Source: Rhodospirillales bacterium URHD0017 | GTDB lineage: Bacteria > Pseudomonadota > Alphaproteobacteria > Reyranellales > Reyranellaceae | NCBI GenBank assembly: GCA_900110395.1 | Contig: FODP01000004.1 | Location: 453,170 to 517,169 of the forward strand | Direction of reading: 5' to 3' | Length of the DNA: 64,000 bases | Shown here: positions 40,068 through 49,239 of the stretch, one piece after another | Numbering within the stretch: the stretch's first letter is position 1 | Layout of the letters: each line of letters begins with the position of its first letter | Notes under the pieces: model-generated | Databases searched by the model: none | What the model saw: the letters and a program-made list of their open reading frames with translations, nothing else | What the model was told of the DNA's origin: nothing | Translations under genes and position numbers: made by a program

Positions 40068-40495
40068 TCCTTGAAGCCGGCCGGAGCCTCGCAGGGTTTG
40101 GTGCCGAGCTCGCCCGGCACCGAGACTTCCAGGATCTCCATCTCGTCGGAGGTGCGGGTCTCGTTGTGGCGCAGGTAGCCCGGGATGAAGAGCGAATCGC
40201 CCTGTTCGACCTTGATCGTCTTGCCGTCCTCGAACTGCAGTTCGACCCAGCCCTTGAGGATGTAGATGAACTGGCCGTCGCACTCGTGATAGTGCCAGCC
40301 TGTCGGACGGCTGAGCCCCTGGCTCGCCGTCATGAGCTGGGCCCGCATGTTGCCGCCGCTCGCCTCGGCGACGCCGAGGTCGCGGTAGGTGAAGAACTCG
40401 CGCCGGCCCTTGACCAGCACGGGCTCGGCAATGCGGGCGTGCGCGACCTTCTGGGCCGGCGTCTTGGCGGGCTTCTTGGCGGCAGCGGATGGCAT
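40064..40495 (-). CDS. Cupin domain protein
   Basis: 143 residues. A lysine/alanine-rich leader (MPSAAAKKPAKTPAQK) is followed by one cupin barrel. Motif 1 is GWHYHECDGQFIYILKGWVEL, with two histidines and a glutamate-like position, and motif 2 is GDSLFIPGYLRHNE. The metal-binding HxH is intact, so it may be a metal-dependent enzyme or sensor. AGGGAG precedes the ATG at 40495. It is followed by, and overlaps, the second cupin; the pair may form a heteromeric unit. Confidence 0.8.
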   Translation of the reverse strand: MPSAAAKKPAKTPAQKVAHARIAEPVLVKGRREFFTYRDLGVAEASGGNMRAQLMTASQGLSRPTGWHYHECDGQFIYILKGWVELQFEDGKTIKVEQGDSLFIPGYLRHNETRTSDEMEILEVSVPGELGTKPCEAPAGFKD

Positions 40496-40572
40496 TTGTT
40501 TCTCCCTGGCGATGGCGGGGTGTGCGGACAGTGTGGGCAGGCCCCGCCCCGTCGGCAATAGCGCAGCCCCGC

Positions 40573-40806
40573 CTATTTATCCTCGATGATATGCAACAGC
40601 ATGCGGCGCACCATGGGCATCATGAAGAACATCGTGGGGGCGGCAATCGCCCAGGCGATCATCCAGGAGCTGAACCACATCTTGAACATGGCCCGGTCCC
40701 AGCCCAGGACCCGCCAGGTGGCGACGCCGGTCACCAGGAAGGTCATGACGAAGCTGGTGCCGAGGGGCAGGGCGTATTTGTGATAGCGGCTGGAGAGTTT
40801 CTTCAC
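40573..40806 (-). CDS. DUF2798 small membrane protein
   Basis: 77 residues from a GTG start (MKKLSSRYHKYALPLGTSFVMTF). Two hydrophobic helices, FVMTFLVTGVATWRVLG and WMIAWAIAAPTMFFMMPMV, with a basic C-terminus (RRMLLHIIEDK), match the DUF2798 layout. An inner-membrane protein of unknown function. Longer starts on this strand would run into the divergent amidase gene. It lies 77 bases upstream of the cupin pair on the same strand. Confidence 0.75.
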   Translation of the reverse strand: MKKLSSRYHKYALPLGTSFVMTFLVTGVATWRVLGWDRAMFKMWFSSWMIAWAIAAPTMFFMMPMVRRMLLHIIEDK

Positions 40807-40867
40807 GGCAGCGGGGACAATATGGTACGGGCCTTGTCGCCGTCCATTGCGCCGAAAGACCCACCCG

Positions 40868-42325
40868 ATGTCCCTTGCCCTGCCGTTCCAGACCGCCAAG
40901 CAGCTCGCCGCCGCGGTCCGCAAGAAGAAGATCGGCTGCCTCGAGCTGCTCGACCTCTATCTCAAGCGCGTCGAAGCCTATAATCCCGAGCTCAACGCCA
41001 TCATCGCCACCGATATCGAGGGCGCGCGCAAGCGGGCCAAGGCGGCCGACAAGGCCGTGAAGGCCGGCAGGAAGCTCGGGCCGCTGCACGGCGTGCCGAT
41101 GACCATCAAGGAGTCCTACGACGTCGCGGGCCTGCCGACGACCTGGGGCCATCCCATCTTCAAGGACACCATCGTCAAGACCAACGCCCTGGTGACTGAG
41201 CGCATGATCGATGCCGGCGTCACCCTGTTTGGCAAGACCAACGTGCCGCTGAACCTCGCCGACTGGCAGAGCTACAACGAGGTCTACGGCTCGACCAACA
41301 ATCCGTGGGACCTCTCACGCACGCCGGGCGGCTCGTCGGGCGGATCCGGTGCGGCACTCGCCGCCGGACTGACCGGCATCGAAGCGGGCAGCGACATCGG
41401 CGGCTCGATCCGCAATCCCGCTTCCTACAACGGCGTGTGGGGCCACAAGCCGTCCTGGGGCGTGGTCTCGCCGCGCGGCCACGCGTTGAACGGCAGGGTC
41501 GCCCAGGCCGACATCAGCGTGTGCGGGCCGCTGGCGCGCGGCGCCGAGGATCTCGAGATCGCCATGGACGTGATGGCGGGACCCGACGCCATCGACGCCC
41601 GCGGCTGGACGCTCACCCTGCCGAGGTCGAAGAAAAAGAACCTGCGCGACTTCAAGGTGGGCGTGGTGCTCTCCGACCGCAACGCCGAGGTCGACCATTC
41701 GGTGCAGGCGGAAATCCAGAAGCTCGCCGACTTCCTGGCCAAGAAGAAGGTCAAGGTAAGCGACAAGGCCAGGCCCACCATCGACACCGCGGAGCTGGCC
41801 GACGTCTATGTCCGCATGTTGCGGGCGACGACGTCGGGCCGCATGAGCGACGCCGAGTTCCAGGAAGCGCAGCGCGACGTCGCCGCCCTGCCCGACGACG
41901 ACCTGAGCTACTTCGCCCAGATGCAGCGCGGCAACACGCTGTCGCATCGCACCTGGACGCAGCTCAACGAGAAGCGCCATCGCATGCGGCTGGCCTGGGA
42001 CGCCTTCTTCCAGGACTACGACCTGATGATCGCGCCGGTGGCGCAGACCGCGGCCTTCCCGCACGACCAGAAGACCGTGCGCCACGAGCGCACCATCGTG
42101 GTGAACAACAAGAAGCTGCCGGTGGTCGACCAGATCTTCTGGGCGGGCTACGCCAGCATCACGCTGTTGCCGGCGACGGCGGCCCCCGTCGGCGAGACCA
42201 AGGAAGGCTTGCCGATCGGCGTGCAGATCATCGGGCCGCAGTACGGCGACTATTCGACCATCGCCTTCGCCAAGCTGCTGGAGAAGGAATACCGCAGCTT
42301 CGTACCGCCGCCGGCCTACGGCTGA
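40868..42325 (+). CDS. Amidase signature family enzyme
   Basis: 485 residues with the Ser-cisSer-Lys triad of amidase-signature enzymes: K81 (MTIKESYD), the glycine/serine loop GGSSGGSG around 154-161 and nucleophile S180 (GSDIGGSIR). It hydrolyses an amide, acting as an acylamide amidohydrolase of unknown substrate. There are no gatB or gatC neighbours and the C-terminal specificity region differs from GatA, so a tRNA role is unlikely. ATG 40868 is used; an upstream ATG adds seven residues. The apt gene follows after 18 bases. Confidence 0.93.
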   Translation: MSLALPFQTAKQLAAAVRKKKIGCLELLDLYLKRVEAYNPELNAIIATDIEGARKRAKAADKAVKAGRKLGPLHGVPMTIKESYDVAGLPTTWGHPIFKDTIVKTNALVTERMIDAGVTLFGKTNVPLNLADWQSYNEVYGSTNNPWDLSRTPGGSSGGSGAALAAGLTGIEAGSDIGGSIRNPASYNGVWGHKPSWGVVSPRGHALNGRVAQADISVCGPLARGAEDLEIAMDVMAGPDAIDARGWTLTLPRSKKKNLRDFKVGVVLSDRNAEVDHSVQAEIQKLADFLAKKKVKVSDKARPTIDTAELADVYVRMLRATTSGRMSDAEFQEAQRDVAALPDDDLSYFAQMQRGNTLSHRTWTQLNEKRHRMRLAWDAFFQDYDLMIAPVAQTAAFPHDQKTVRHERTIVVNNKKLPVVDQIFWAGYASITLLPATAAPVGETKEGLPIGVQIIGPQYGDYSTIAFAKLLEKEYRSFVPPPAYG

Positions 42326-42343
42326 GGGGGAACAGGAAAGAGA

Positions 42344-42871
42344 ATGTCCGACACCATCGATCTCAAGAACCACATCCGCTCGATCCCGGATTTTCCCAAG
42401 CCGGGCATCCTGTTCTACGACATCTCGACCCTGCTGGCGCACCCCCAGGCGTGGCACGCGACCATCGAACGGCTGGCCGATCGGCTGCGGCCCTACAAGC
42501 CCGACGTGCTGGCCGGCATCGAATCGCGCGGCTTCCTGCTCGCGGCGCCGCTCGCGCTGGCGCTGGGCACGGGCTTCGTGATGCTGCGCAAGCAGGGCAA
42601 GCTGCCGGGCACTACCGTGCGTCACACCTACGCGCTGGAGTACGGCACCGACACGATCGAGATCCAGCAGGACGCCATCACCAAGGGCACGCGCGTCGCC
42701 CTGGTCGACGATCTTCTCGCGACCGGCGGCACCATGGCAGCGGCGGTGACCCTGCTGGAGAGCGTCGGCGGCGTCGTGCCGGCGGCGGCCGGCATCATCG
42801 AGCTTACGTTCCTCGAGGGCCGCAAGAAACTGAAGGTCCCGGTCGAGACGTTGCTGCAGTACGACAGTTAG
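42344..42871 (+). CDS. apt: Adenine phosphoribosyltransferase
   Basis: 175 residues, normal family length. The PRPP-binding motif [13 protein letters not shown] is at 118-130, and the N-terminal [16 protein letters not shown] is the conserved Apt start. It salvages adenine to AMP using PRPP. GGGAACAGGAAAGAGA precedes the ATG. Its stop overlaps the convergent thioesterase gene by four bases. Confidence 0.96.
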   Translation: MSDTIDLKNHIRSIPDFPKPGILFYDISTLLAHPQAWHATIERLADRLRPYKPDVLAGIESRGFLLAAPLALALGTGFVMLRKQGKLPGTTVRHTYALEYGTDTIEIQQDAITKGTRVALVDDLLATGGTMAAAVTLLESVGGVVPAAAGIIELTFLEGRKKLKVPVETLLQYDS

Positions 42872-43329
42872 CGCTGATCCGCCCGGTTGAACGCACCCAC
42901 GCCGTCGGGCAACACGGCGAAGGTCGACAGAGCCTGGGCAATCGGGTCGTCCGAGCCGTCGACGAAGAAGTCGACCTCGCCGAAGGCGGTGGTGCGGCCG
43001 AGCTTCCTCACGCGTCCCACGGCGATGACGTCTTGCCGCACTGCAGCACGCAGGAAATTCGTAGTCAGTGAAATCGTGGCCAAAGTAGCGAAGCGGCCAA
43101 GTCTCTCGCAGATCGCCAGCACCATGACGGTGTCACCCATGGCCATCATCGCCTGGCCCATCACGACGCCGCCACCGGGACGCGCGATATGGTCGCCGTA
43201 AGGCAGGCGCAGCCGCACGCAGTCGTCCGAACAGTGCTCGGCCAGAAGCTTCAGGTCCCAGATCCAGGGTCCGAAATCGCCGCCCGGGGAGAGTTGCGCC
43301 TGCGCCGTCTCTAACGTGAGGAATCCCAT
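42868..43329 (-). CDS. Hotdog-fold thioesterase-like protein (PaaI type)
   Basis: 153 residues. [31 protein letters not shown] has the hotdog helix with the PaaI-type H-x-x-P-G-G-x-x-x-G pattern, and the second conserved region [33 protein letters not shown] follows. It probably hydrolyses an acyl- or aryl-CoA thioester in the cytoplasm. Divergent from the DUF2817 gene by 37 bases. Substrate not deducible. Confidence 0.85.
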   Translation of the reverse strand: MGFLTLETAQAQLSPGGDFGPWIWDLKLLAEHCSDDCVRLRLPYGDHIARPGGGVVMGQAMMAMGDTVMVLAICERLGRFATLATISLTTNFLRAAVRQDVIAVGRVRKLGRTTAFGEVDFFVDGSDDPIAQALSTFAVLPDGVGAFNRADQR

Positions 43330-43366
43330 ATACCGGCCATGCTACCATGGCAGGGGGAGGATTTTG

Positions 43367-44458
43367 ATGGTTGCGATATCCGAGTGCTTTTCCGAGAGCT
43401 ACGCCGAGGCGCGGCCCAAATTCTGCGCTGCCGCGGCGGCCGGCGGCGGGGAGATCCGCTCGTGGCTCAATCCCTGCGGGCGTGGTCCGACCGGCGAGGC
43501 GCTCTATCTCGACACGGCCCGGTTCGGCCCGCGCGATGCCAAGAACATGCTGGTGCTGATCGCCGGCACGCACGGCGTCGAGGGCCATTGCGGCTCGGGC
43601 GCCGAGATCGCCTGGCTGCGTAGCGGCGGGCCGGACAAGCTGGCCAAGGACACCGGGGCGCTCCTGATCCATGCCATCAACCCGCATGGCTTCGCCTGGA
43701 CGCGGCGCGTCACCGAAGACAACGTCGACCTCAACCGTAACTTCGTCGATCACGACAAGGCCTATCCCAAGAACGAGGGCTACCTCGCGCTGGCCGACGC
43801 CGTGCTGCCCCGTGAATGGACCGACGCCTCGCGCGCCGAGACCGAACGGGTATTCGCGAGCTACGCCCAGAGCCACGGCGCCTTCGGCCTGCAAGGCGCC
43901 CTTACCGGCGGCCAGTACACCCATGCCGACGGCATCTTCTTCGGCGGCAACAAGCCGACCTGGAGCAACCGCACCCTGCGCGCCATCGCCCGCGCCGAGC
44001 TTGCCGAGGCGCATCAGGTCGCGGTCATCGATTTCCATACCGGCCTCGGTCCGTTCGGCCACGGCGAACTGATCTGCGCCGTGCCGCCGACGTCGAAATC
44101 GTTCCCGCGGGCAAAGGCCTGGTACGGCGACGAGATGACCTCGCCCGAGGGCGGCACGTCGACTTCCGCGATCGTAGTCGGCATCATGACCGACGCCTTC
44201 CCGCAGGAACTGCCCGACGCCCTGGTGACGCCGATCGCCATCGAGTACGGCACCTACGCCGTGCCCGAGGTGCTGGGTGCGGTGCGCGCCGACAACTGGC
44301 TGCATCATCGCGGCGACCTCGCCTCGGCGCAGGGACGCGCGCTCAAGGCCGACATGAAGGAACGCTTCTTCCCGTCGGGCGACAAATGGCGGGAGATGGT
44401 ATGGGCGCGCGCCGACCAGACGATCGGCTGGGCGCTGAAGGGCATGCGAGGCGCATGA
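43367..44458 (+). CDS. DUF2817 (M14-like) zinc carboxypeptidase/deacylase
   Basis: 363 residues with the M14-like zinc motif GTHGVEGHCGSG near residues 68-79 (H-x-x-E), the region NPHGFAWTRRVTEDNVDLNRNF and a later DFHTGLGPFGHG that supplies the third ligand. DUF2817 proteins are predicted amidases related to succinylglutamate desuccinylase. ATG 43367 has GGGGGAGG six bases upstream. It is 19 bases from the patatin gene, so the two may be co-expressed. Substrate unknown. Confidence 0.88.
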   Translation: MVAISECFSESYAEARPKFCAAAAAGGGEIRSWLNPCGRGPTGEALYLDTARFGPRDAKNMLVLIAGTHGVEGHCGSGAEIAWLRSGGPDKLAKDTGALLIHAINPHGFAWTRRVTEDNVDLNRNFVDHDKAYPKNEGYLALADAVLPREWTDASRAETERVFASYAQSHGAFGLQGALTGGQYTHADGIFFGGNKPTWSNRTLRAIARAELAEAHQVAVIDFHTGLGPFGHGELICAVPPTSKSFPRAKAWYGDEMTSPEGGTSTSAIVVGIMTDAFPQELPDALVTPIAIEYGTYAVPEVLGAVRADNWLHHRGDLASAQGRALKADMKERFFPSGDKWREMVWARADQTIGWALKGMRGA

Positions 44459-44477
44459 GGAGGTTCGTGAGCGTGGG

Positions 44478-46292
44478 ATGAGCATCGTCACGCCTGGCGA
44501 GAACCCGGCACGGCTGCGGCTGCGCAAGGCCCTGCAGCGGGCGCCGCTGTTCGCCGACCTCGAGGCGCACAGCATGTCGGCGATCGAGCGCGAGCTGACC
44601 TTGCTGGTGCTGCCGGGCGGCGCGCCGCTGTTCCGCCAGGGCGAGCCCGCCGACGCCGTCTATGTCGTGGCCAGCGGCTGCCTCGGTGTGTTCCGTCACG
44701 AGGACGACGGCAGTGCCGACGAGCCCTCCCTGATGGCCGAGATCCCGCCCGGCAATATCGTCGGCGAGATGTCCCTCCTGTCGCACGGCCAGCGTACGCG
44801 CAGCGTCGCCGCATTGCGCGACAGTGAGGTCTGGCGGCTGGCGCGCGGCAGCTTCGACAAGCTGACCGCGCGGCATCCCGAGGTGCTGCCGACCCTGATG
44901 CGCAGCGTCGCCGTGCGCAACGCCATGGGGCCGACCAAGCGCCGCCGCCAGCCGCGCACCTTCGCCATCCTGCCGACCGGCGTCTCGACGCCGGTGGCGC
45001 GCTTCACCGTCATGCTGGCGGCGGCGCTGGGCCGCATCGGCAGCCAGGTGCAGATGCTGGGCCCCGAATCGATGGACCGCGATCCCGAATGGTTCGCCCG
45101 CGCCGAGACCGAGTCCTCCTTCGTGCTCTATCGCGCCGACCCGACGGCGACCGAATGGACCGAGCTCTGCCTGCGCCAGGCCGACTGCCTGGTCGTGGTC
45201 CGCGCGGCCGACGACGAGCTGCCGACCCGGCTGCCCTTCGAGATCGAGACCGCGCAGTCGGGAGCGGTGTTCCACCGCCGCCGCGAGCTGGTCCTGCTGC
45301 ACGAGGGCCACGATCCGAAGCCCACGTCGACGGCGCCGCAGCTCGCGGGCGGGATGTACGGCCAGCACCATCACGTGCGGCTCGACATCCACGCCGACAT
45401 CGACCGGCTGGCGCGGCTGCTGACCGGCCATGCGGTCGGCGTCGTCATGGCGGGCGGCGGGGCCCGCGCCTTCACCCATATTGGCGTCGTCAAGGCGCTG
45501 CGCGTCGCCGGCGTGCCGATCGACCAGGTCGGCGGCACCAGCATGGGCGCCATCGTGGCGGCAAGCGTCGCCTCGCGCTGGCCCGACGATGAGATCGCCC
45601 GGCACTTCCGCGCCGCCTTCGTCGACAGCAATCCGCTCAGCGACTACACGCTGCCGCTGATCTCGCTCTACGCCGGACGGCGCGTCACGCGGCTGCTGCG
45701 CACCTCGTTCGGCGAGAAGGAGATCGAGGACCTGATCCTGCCGTTCTTCTGCATCACCGCGAACCTCACGACCTCGAACGCCGACATCCATACGGTCGGC
45801 CGACTGTGGCGCTGGCTGCGCGCCTCGGTGGCGATTCCGGGCGTCATCCCGCCGTTCAACGAGGCGGGCGAGGTCCATGTCGATGGCGGCGTCATCGACA
45901 ACTTCCCGGTGCGCGCCATGCGGCGCACCGGACGCGGCGCCACCATCGGCGTCGACATCGACACCGGCGGCGCGCTGGCGGCGGGCGCCGGTGTCATGGA
46001 GCCGTGGTCGGCCTGGCAGTTCTTCCGCCGCCTGATCTGGAAGCGCAACGAGACCCTGCCGATCCCGTCGATCGTTGCCATCCTGCTGCGCTCCGCCCTG
46101 GTCGCGAGCGCCGCGCGGGCCGCCGAGGACCGCCAGGTCGCCGACCTCCTGATCGTGCCGCCGATGACCCACATCGACCTCCTCGACTGGACGAGTTTCG
46201 ATGCCGCCATCGAGGTCGGGTATCGCACGACGATGGAAGCGCTCGACAAGGCCAAGGCCACGCCGGTGGGAGCCCGTCTCTTCCTCGCTTGA
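44478..46292 (+). CDS. Cyclic-nucleotide-binding patatin-like phospholipase (NTE-type)
   Basis: 604 residues in two parts. Residues 15-150 are a cNMP-binding barrel (LFRQGEPADAVYVVASGCLGVF, GEMSLLSHGQRTRSV), and residues 310-600 are a patatin domain with GGGARAFTHIG, nucleophile S355 in GTSMG and D469 in DGG. This is the layout of bacterial NTE-like lysophospholipases/esterases, membrane-associated lipid hydrolases controlled by a nucleotide-binding domain. Both catalytic residues are present. Whether the binding domain sees cAMP is uncertain. Confidence 0.92.
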   Translation: MSIVTPGENPARLRLRKALQRAPLFADLEAHSMSAIERELTLLVLPGGAPLFRQGEPADAVYVVASGCLGVFRHEDDGSADEPSLMAEIPPGNIVGEMSLLSHGQRTRSVAALRDSEVWRLARGSFDKLTARHPEVLPTLMRSVAVRNAMGPTKRRRQPRTFAILPTGVSTPVARFTVMLAAALGRIGSQVQMLGPESMDRDPEWFARAETESSFVLYRADPTATEWTELCLRQADCLVVVRAADDELPTRLPFEIETAQSGAVFHRRRELVLLHEGHDPKPTSTAPQLAGGMYGQHHHVRLDIHADIDRLARLLTGHAVGVVMAGGGARAFTHIGVVKALRVAGVPIDQVGGTSMGAIVAASVASRWPDDEIARHFRAAFVDSNPLSDYTLPLISLYAGRRVTRLLRTSFGEKEIEDLILPFFCITANLTTSNADIHTVGRLWRWLRASVAIPGVIPPFNEAGEVHVDGGVIDNFPVRAMRRTGRGATIGVDIDTGGALAAGAGVMEPWSAWQFFRRLIWKRNETLPIPSIVAILLRSALVASAARAAEDRQVADLLIVPPMTHIDLLDWTSFDAAIEVGYRTTMEALDKAKATPVGARLFLA

Positions 46293-46308
46293 AGGTTGAA
46301 CCTCAAGT

Positions 46309-46399
46309 TCCTCTCCCCCGCTAGGGGGAGAGGCTAGGTGAGGGGGAATCGACGTGCGTAGCCGCCTCACCCAACCTCTCCCCTAGCGGGGGAGAGGAG
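46309..46399. repeat. Palindromic intergenic element, family C copy 2
   Basis: CCTCTCCCCCGCTAGGGGGA at left and TCTCCCCTAGCGGGGGAGAG at right with GGTGAGGG / CCTCACC inner arms. Same design as C1. Located between the patatin gene and the ArsR operon. Confidence 0.85.
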
Positions 46400-46451
46400 C
46401 ATGAGTCGGTACGCTTGACTTCTCCGTTCGAGACGCATCTTATTTCACCGA

Positions 46452-46802
46452 ATGGTTAATAAAGACTTCGACCGGCTGAGCACGACGCTCCATGCCTTGA
46501 GCGACCCGACGCGGCGCGCCATCCTGGCGCGGCTGGCCCTGGGCGAGAGCGCGGTGGGCGAGCTGGCGGAGCCGTTCGACATGACCCTGCCCGCGATCTC
46601 CAAGCACCTGAAGGTGCTGGAGCGCGCCGGCCTGATCGCGCGCGGCCGCGATGCCCAGCGCCGGCCTTGCCGGCTCGCGGCCGAGCCGCTGCGCGAGGTG
46701 CTGGAATGGGTGGCGGACTACCGCCATTTCTGGGATCAGCGGCTTGATAGGCTCCAGGCGTATCTGGAGAAAGGAAAGAAGCGTGCACGCAAACGCAGAT
46801 GA
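46452..46802 (+). CDS. ArsR family transcriptional regulator
   Basis: 116 residues with the ArsR winged helix: LHALSDPTRRAILARLALGESAVGELAEPFDMTLPAISKHLKVLERAGLI. There is no metal-binding CVC motif, so it belongs to the non-metal group usually paired with an SRPBCC (AHSA1) gene, as here. The C-terminus is very basic (KGKKRARKRR). It overlaps the SRPBCC gene by 20 bases and heads a four-gene operon. It probably autoregulates. Confidence 0.92.
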   Translation: MVNKDFDRLSTTLHALSDPTRRAILARLALGESAVGELAEPFDMTLPAISKHLKVLERAGLIARGRDAQRRPCRLAAEPLREVLEWVADYRHFWDQRLDRLQAYLEKGKKRARKRR

Positions 46803-47268
46803 CGCGCTGTTGGTCCGCGACTTCACCCTGACGCGCCATCTCAACGCGCCGCGGCCAGAAGTCTTCCGCGCCTTCGTCGAGCCCGAGCACATGCAGCATT
46901 GGTGGGCGCCACGCGGCTTCACCATGCTCTCCTGCGCGCTCGACCTGCGCGAGGGCGGCGCCTGGCGCATGCGCATCCGCTCGGACGAGACCGGCGCCAT
47001 CCAGACCGAGGTCGGCGTCTATCGCGAGATCCGCGAGCCCGAACGGCTGTCCTTCACCCACGCCTGGGTGCGCGCCAACGGCACGCTGACCCCGGCCACG
47101 CTGGTCACCGTGCGCTTCACCGCGCGCCACAGCGGTAGCCGGCGCGGCACCGAGGTGAGCTTTCACCAGGAGGATTTCGCCACCGCGGCGGCCTGCCAGT
47201 CGCACGCCGACGGCTGGTCGACCTCGCTCGACAAGCTCACCGCCTATTTCGGGGAAGGAAAGCCATGA
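46783..47268 (+). CDS. SRPBCC/AHSA1 domain protein
   Basis: 161 residues from GTG 46783, with AAAGGAAAG upstream. The START-like fold is marked by LTRHLNAPRPEVFRAFVEPEHMQHWWAPRGF near the N-terminus and the C-terminal helix CQSHADGWSTSLDKLTAYF. Such proteins bind a small hydrophobic ligand and are the usual partners of ArsR regulators. Its start lies inside the arsR-like gene and its end overlaps the SnoaL gene by four bases. Confidence 0.9.
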   Translation: MHANADDALLVRDFTLTRHLNAPRPEVFRAFVEPEHMQHWWAPRGFTMLSCALDLREGGAWRMRIRSDETGAIQTEVGVYREIREPERLSFTHAWVRANGTLTPATLVTVRFTARHSGSRRGTEVSFHQEDFATAAACQSHADGWSTSLDKLTAYFGEGKP

Positions 47269-47627
47269 CCCAGTCATCGCATCTCGCCACCTTGAGCGAC
47301 CTCAACCACAACTACGTGCGCTCGGTCGACCAGGCCGACGTCAAGTGGTTCGACCAGCACCTCGCCCAGGACTTCATGAACATCAACCCCGACGGCTCGC
47401 GGCTCGACCGCGCCGCCTTCCTGGCGCAGATCGGCCGCGGCTCGGTGGTCAAGGAGATCCGCGAGCACGACGTGAAGATCCGCGTGCTGGGCGACTACGC
47501 CGTCATCCATGCCCGGACCTCGTACAAGAAGCCCGACGGCAGCGCGGGCGCGGGCTGGTACACCGACGACTGGCAGCTCCGGCCGGAGGGCTGGCGTTGC
47601 GTTTCCGCACACGTCAGCCGCTCGTAA
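47265..47627 (+). CDS. SnoaL-like DUF4440 protein
   Basis: 120 residues of the NTF2-like fold: LSDLNHNYVRSVDQADVKWFDQHLAQDFMNINPDGS and WYTDDWQLRPEGWRCVSAHVSRS are typical of the DUF4440 group. It may bind or isomerise a small molecule. The ATG overlaps the SRPBCC stop (ATGA), and an MFS gene starts 10 bases after it, suggesting a small detoxification or uptake operon. Confidence 0.85.
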   Translation: MTQSSHLATLSDLNHNYVRSVDQADVKWFDQHLAQDFMNINPDGSRLDRAAFLAQIGRGSVVKEIREHDVKIRVLGDYAVIHARTSYKKPDGSAGAGWYTDDWQLRPEGWRCVSAHVSRS

Positions 47628-47636
47628 ACAAAGCCG

Positions 47637-48794
47637 GTGTCCAGGAACGCCGCCGGCTGGCGGGTCGTCTTCGCCTGCTTCCTGTCGGCCGTGTTCGCCT
47701 GGGGCTTCGGCTTCTATGCGCACGGCATCTATCTGGTCGAGCTGCAGAAGGCGCGCGGCTGGTCGACCGGGCTGATCTCGTCGATCGTCACCGGCCACTA
47801 CGTGCTGGGCGCCCTGCTGCTGCCGCGCATCGCCTGGGCGATCGGCCGCTTCGGCCCGCGCGTGGTCTTCCTTTCCGGCCTTGCCGTCACCGCCGTTGCG
47901 CTGCTGCTGCTGCCATCGGTCGACGCGCCGTGGCAGCTCGCCGTCCTCTATGCGCTGATGGCGCCCGGCTGGAACGCGACCAGCCTGGCGCCGATCGCCG
48001 CCACCGTCGGCCAGTGGTTCGATCACAATCGCGGCCTGGCGCTCAATCTGGCGCTGAGCGGCGCCACGGTCGCGGGCCTGGTGGTGGCGCCCGCGCTGCT
48101 CGCCATGATTCCCCGGCTCGGTTTCGCCGACGCCCAACGGTTGCTGGTGGTGATCGGCATTATCGTTGCCGGCACCGCGGTGGCGCTGTTCGTGCGCCGC
48201 GGGCCGTTCTCGCCCAAGCCGGCCGCGATGAGCCGGGCCACGCTGGCGCCGCTCAAGGACTGGCACTTCTGGAGCATCTCGGCGCCCTTCGCCTTCGTGC
48301 TGACCAGCCAGGTCGGCTTCCTGACGCATCTCGTGCCGCTGATCGCCGACCGCAGCAACGTCGATCCCGGGCTCGCCGTCGGCATCAACGCTTTCACGGC
48401 GCTGGTCGGCCGCGTCGTGCTGGGCTTCGTCATCGACCGGCTCGAGCCGCGACGGGCGTCGGCCATCTCCTTCCTGGTGCAGGTCGCAGCCATCGCCGTG
48501 CTGGCGCGCGCCGAAGGAGCCGCCGTGATCTACGGCGCCTGCGCGGTCTATGGCTTCTCCGTCGGCAACAACATCACGCTGTCGCCGCTGATCATCCAGC
48601 GCGAGTATGCCGCATCCGACTTCCCCGCCATCGTCGCCCTGTCGACGGCGGTCGTGCAGATCCTCTACGCCTTCGGCCCCGGCCTGCTCGGCGTGCTGCG
48701 CGATGCCTTCGGCGGCTATGGCGTGCCACTCGCGGTGTGCCTGGGCCTCAATCTTGCCGCCTCCGTCGTCGTCCTCATGCGCCGAAGAACTTGA
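47637..48794 (+). CDS. MFS transporter
   Basis: 385 residues with about 12 membrane helices. The first reads GWRVVFACFLSAVFAWGFGFYAHGIYLVEL, and the loop GRFGPRVVFLSGL matches the MFS A-motif region in weak form. It probably moves a carboxylate or drug-like molecule across the inner membrane. GTG start. It looks like an intact paralogue of the frameshifted gene at 9427. Last gene of the ArsR operon; its end overlaps the convergent DUF2000 gene by 20 bases. Confidence 0.88.
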   Translation: MSRNAAGWRVVFACFLSAVFAWGFGFYAHGIYLVELQKARGWSTGLISSIVTGHYVLGALLLPRIAWAIGRFGPRVVFLSGLAVTAVALLLLPSVDAPWQLAVLYALMAPGWNATSLAPIAATVGQWFDHNRGLALNLALSGATVAGLVVAPALLAMIPRLGFADAQRLLVVIGIIVAGTAVALFVRRGPFSPKPAAMSRATLAPLKDWHFWSISAPFAFVLTSQVGFLTHLVPLIADRSNVDPGLAVGINAFTALVGRVVLGFVIDRLEPRRASAISFLVQVAAIAVLARAEGAAVIYGACAVYGFSVGNNITLSPLIIQREYAASDFPAIVALSTAVVQILYAFGPGLLGVLRDAFGGYGVPLAVCLGLNLAASVVVLMRRRT

Positions 48795-49188
48795 GCTTGT
48801 TGATCACCTTGTCGATCACCTTGCGCGGGCCGTGTATGCCGATGCCGACGAAGTCGAGCGCTTCGGCGTCGGCGGCTTCGACTGCGGCGCGGTTGTCGGC
48901 GTCGTTGGTGGTCTTGAACATCGCGTCGATGTAGATCGCGGGCCTCAAGTCCCGTGACAGGGCGCGCTGGTGGGTGCGGCGCAGCTCGTCCAGCGAGGCG
49001 CCGTAGACGAACACCGGCTCGCGCACCAGGGCGCTGTAGAAGCGGCCGGCGGCATCGCGGTAGGGCTCGCCTGCCATCTCGGGATTGGCGGCCATCAATC
49101 CGCCGGTCAGGAAGGCTGCGACATTGGCGACCTGCCAGGCGGCAAGGTCGGTGCGCAGGATCAACGCGGTCTTGGTGTCGTAGATCAT
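48775..49188 (-). CDS. DUF2000 family protein
   Basis: 137 residues from ATG 49188 (MIYDTKTALILRTDLAAWQVANVAAFL); in-frame ATGs at 49197 and 49206 are alternatives. The PVFVYGASLDELRRTHQRAL and DFVGIGIHGPRKVIDKVINKLKFF segments match DUF2000, a small peptidyl-tRNA-hydrolase-like alpha/beta fold with unknown activity. Divergent from an AraC gene with only 51 bases between starts, which fits a regulator-target pair. Confidence 0.82.
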   Translation of the reverse strand: MIYDTKTALILRTDLAAWQVANVAAFLTGGLMAANPEMAGEPYRDAAGRFYSALVREPVFVYGASLDELRRTHQRALSRDLRPAIYIDAMFKTTNDADNRAAVEAADAEALDFVGIGIHGPRKVIDKVINKLKFFGA

Positions 49189-49239
49189 GCGCCCCATATC
49201 AGGCATGCTCTCGGGGGACGTCTTGAACGTTTGTGCACC

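Noticed and set aside
40847..42325. The amidase as GatA of tRNA amidotransferase
   Set aside because: No gatB/gatC neighbours, and the C-terminal specificity region does not look like GatA; general amidase is safer.
44471..44478. GCGTGGGATGAGC as a special regulatory motif before the patatin gene
   Set aside because: Ordinary short gap between co-directional genes; no symmetry or repeat.
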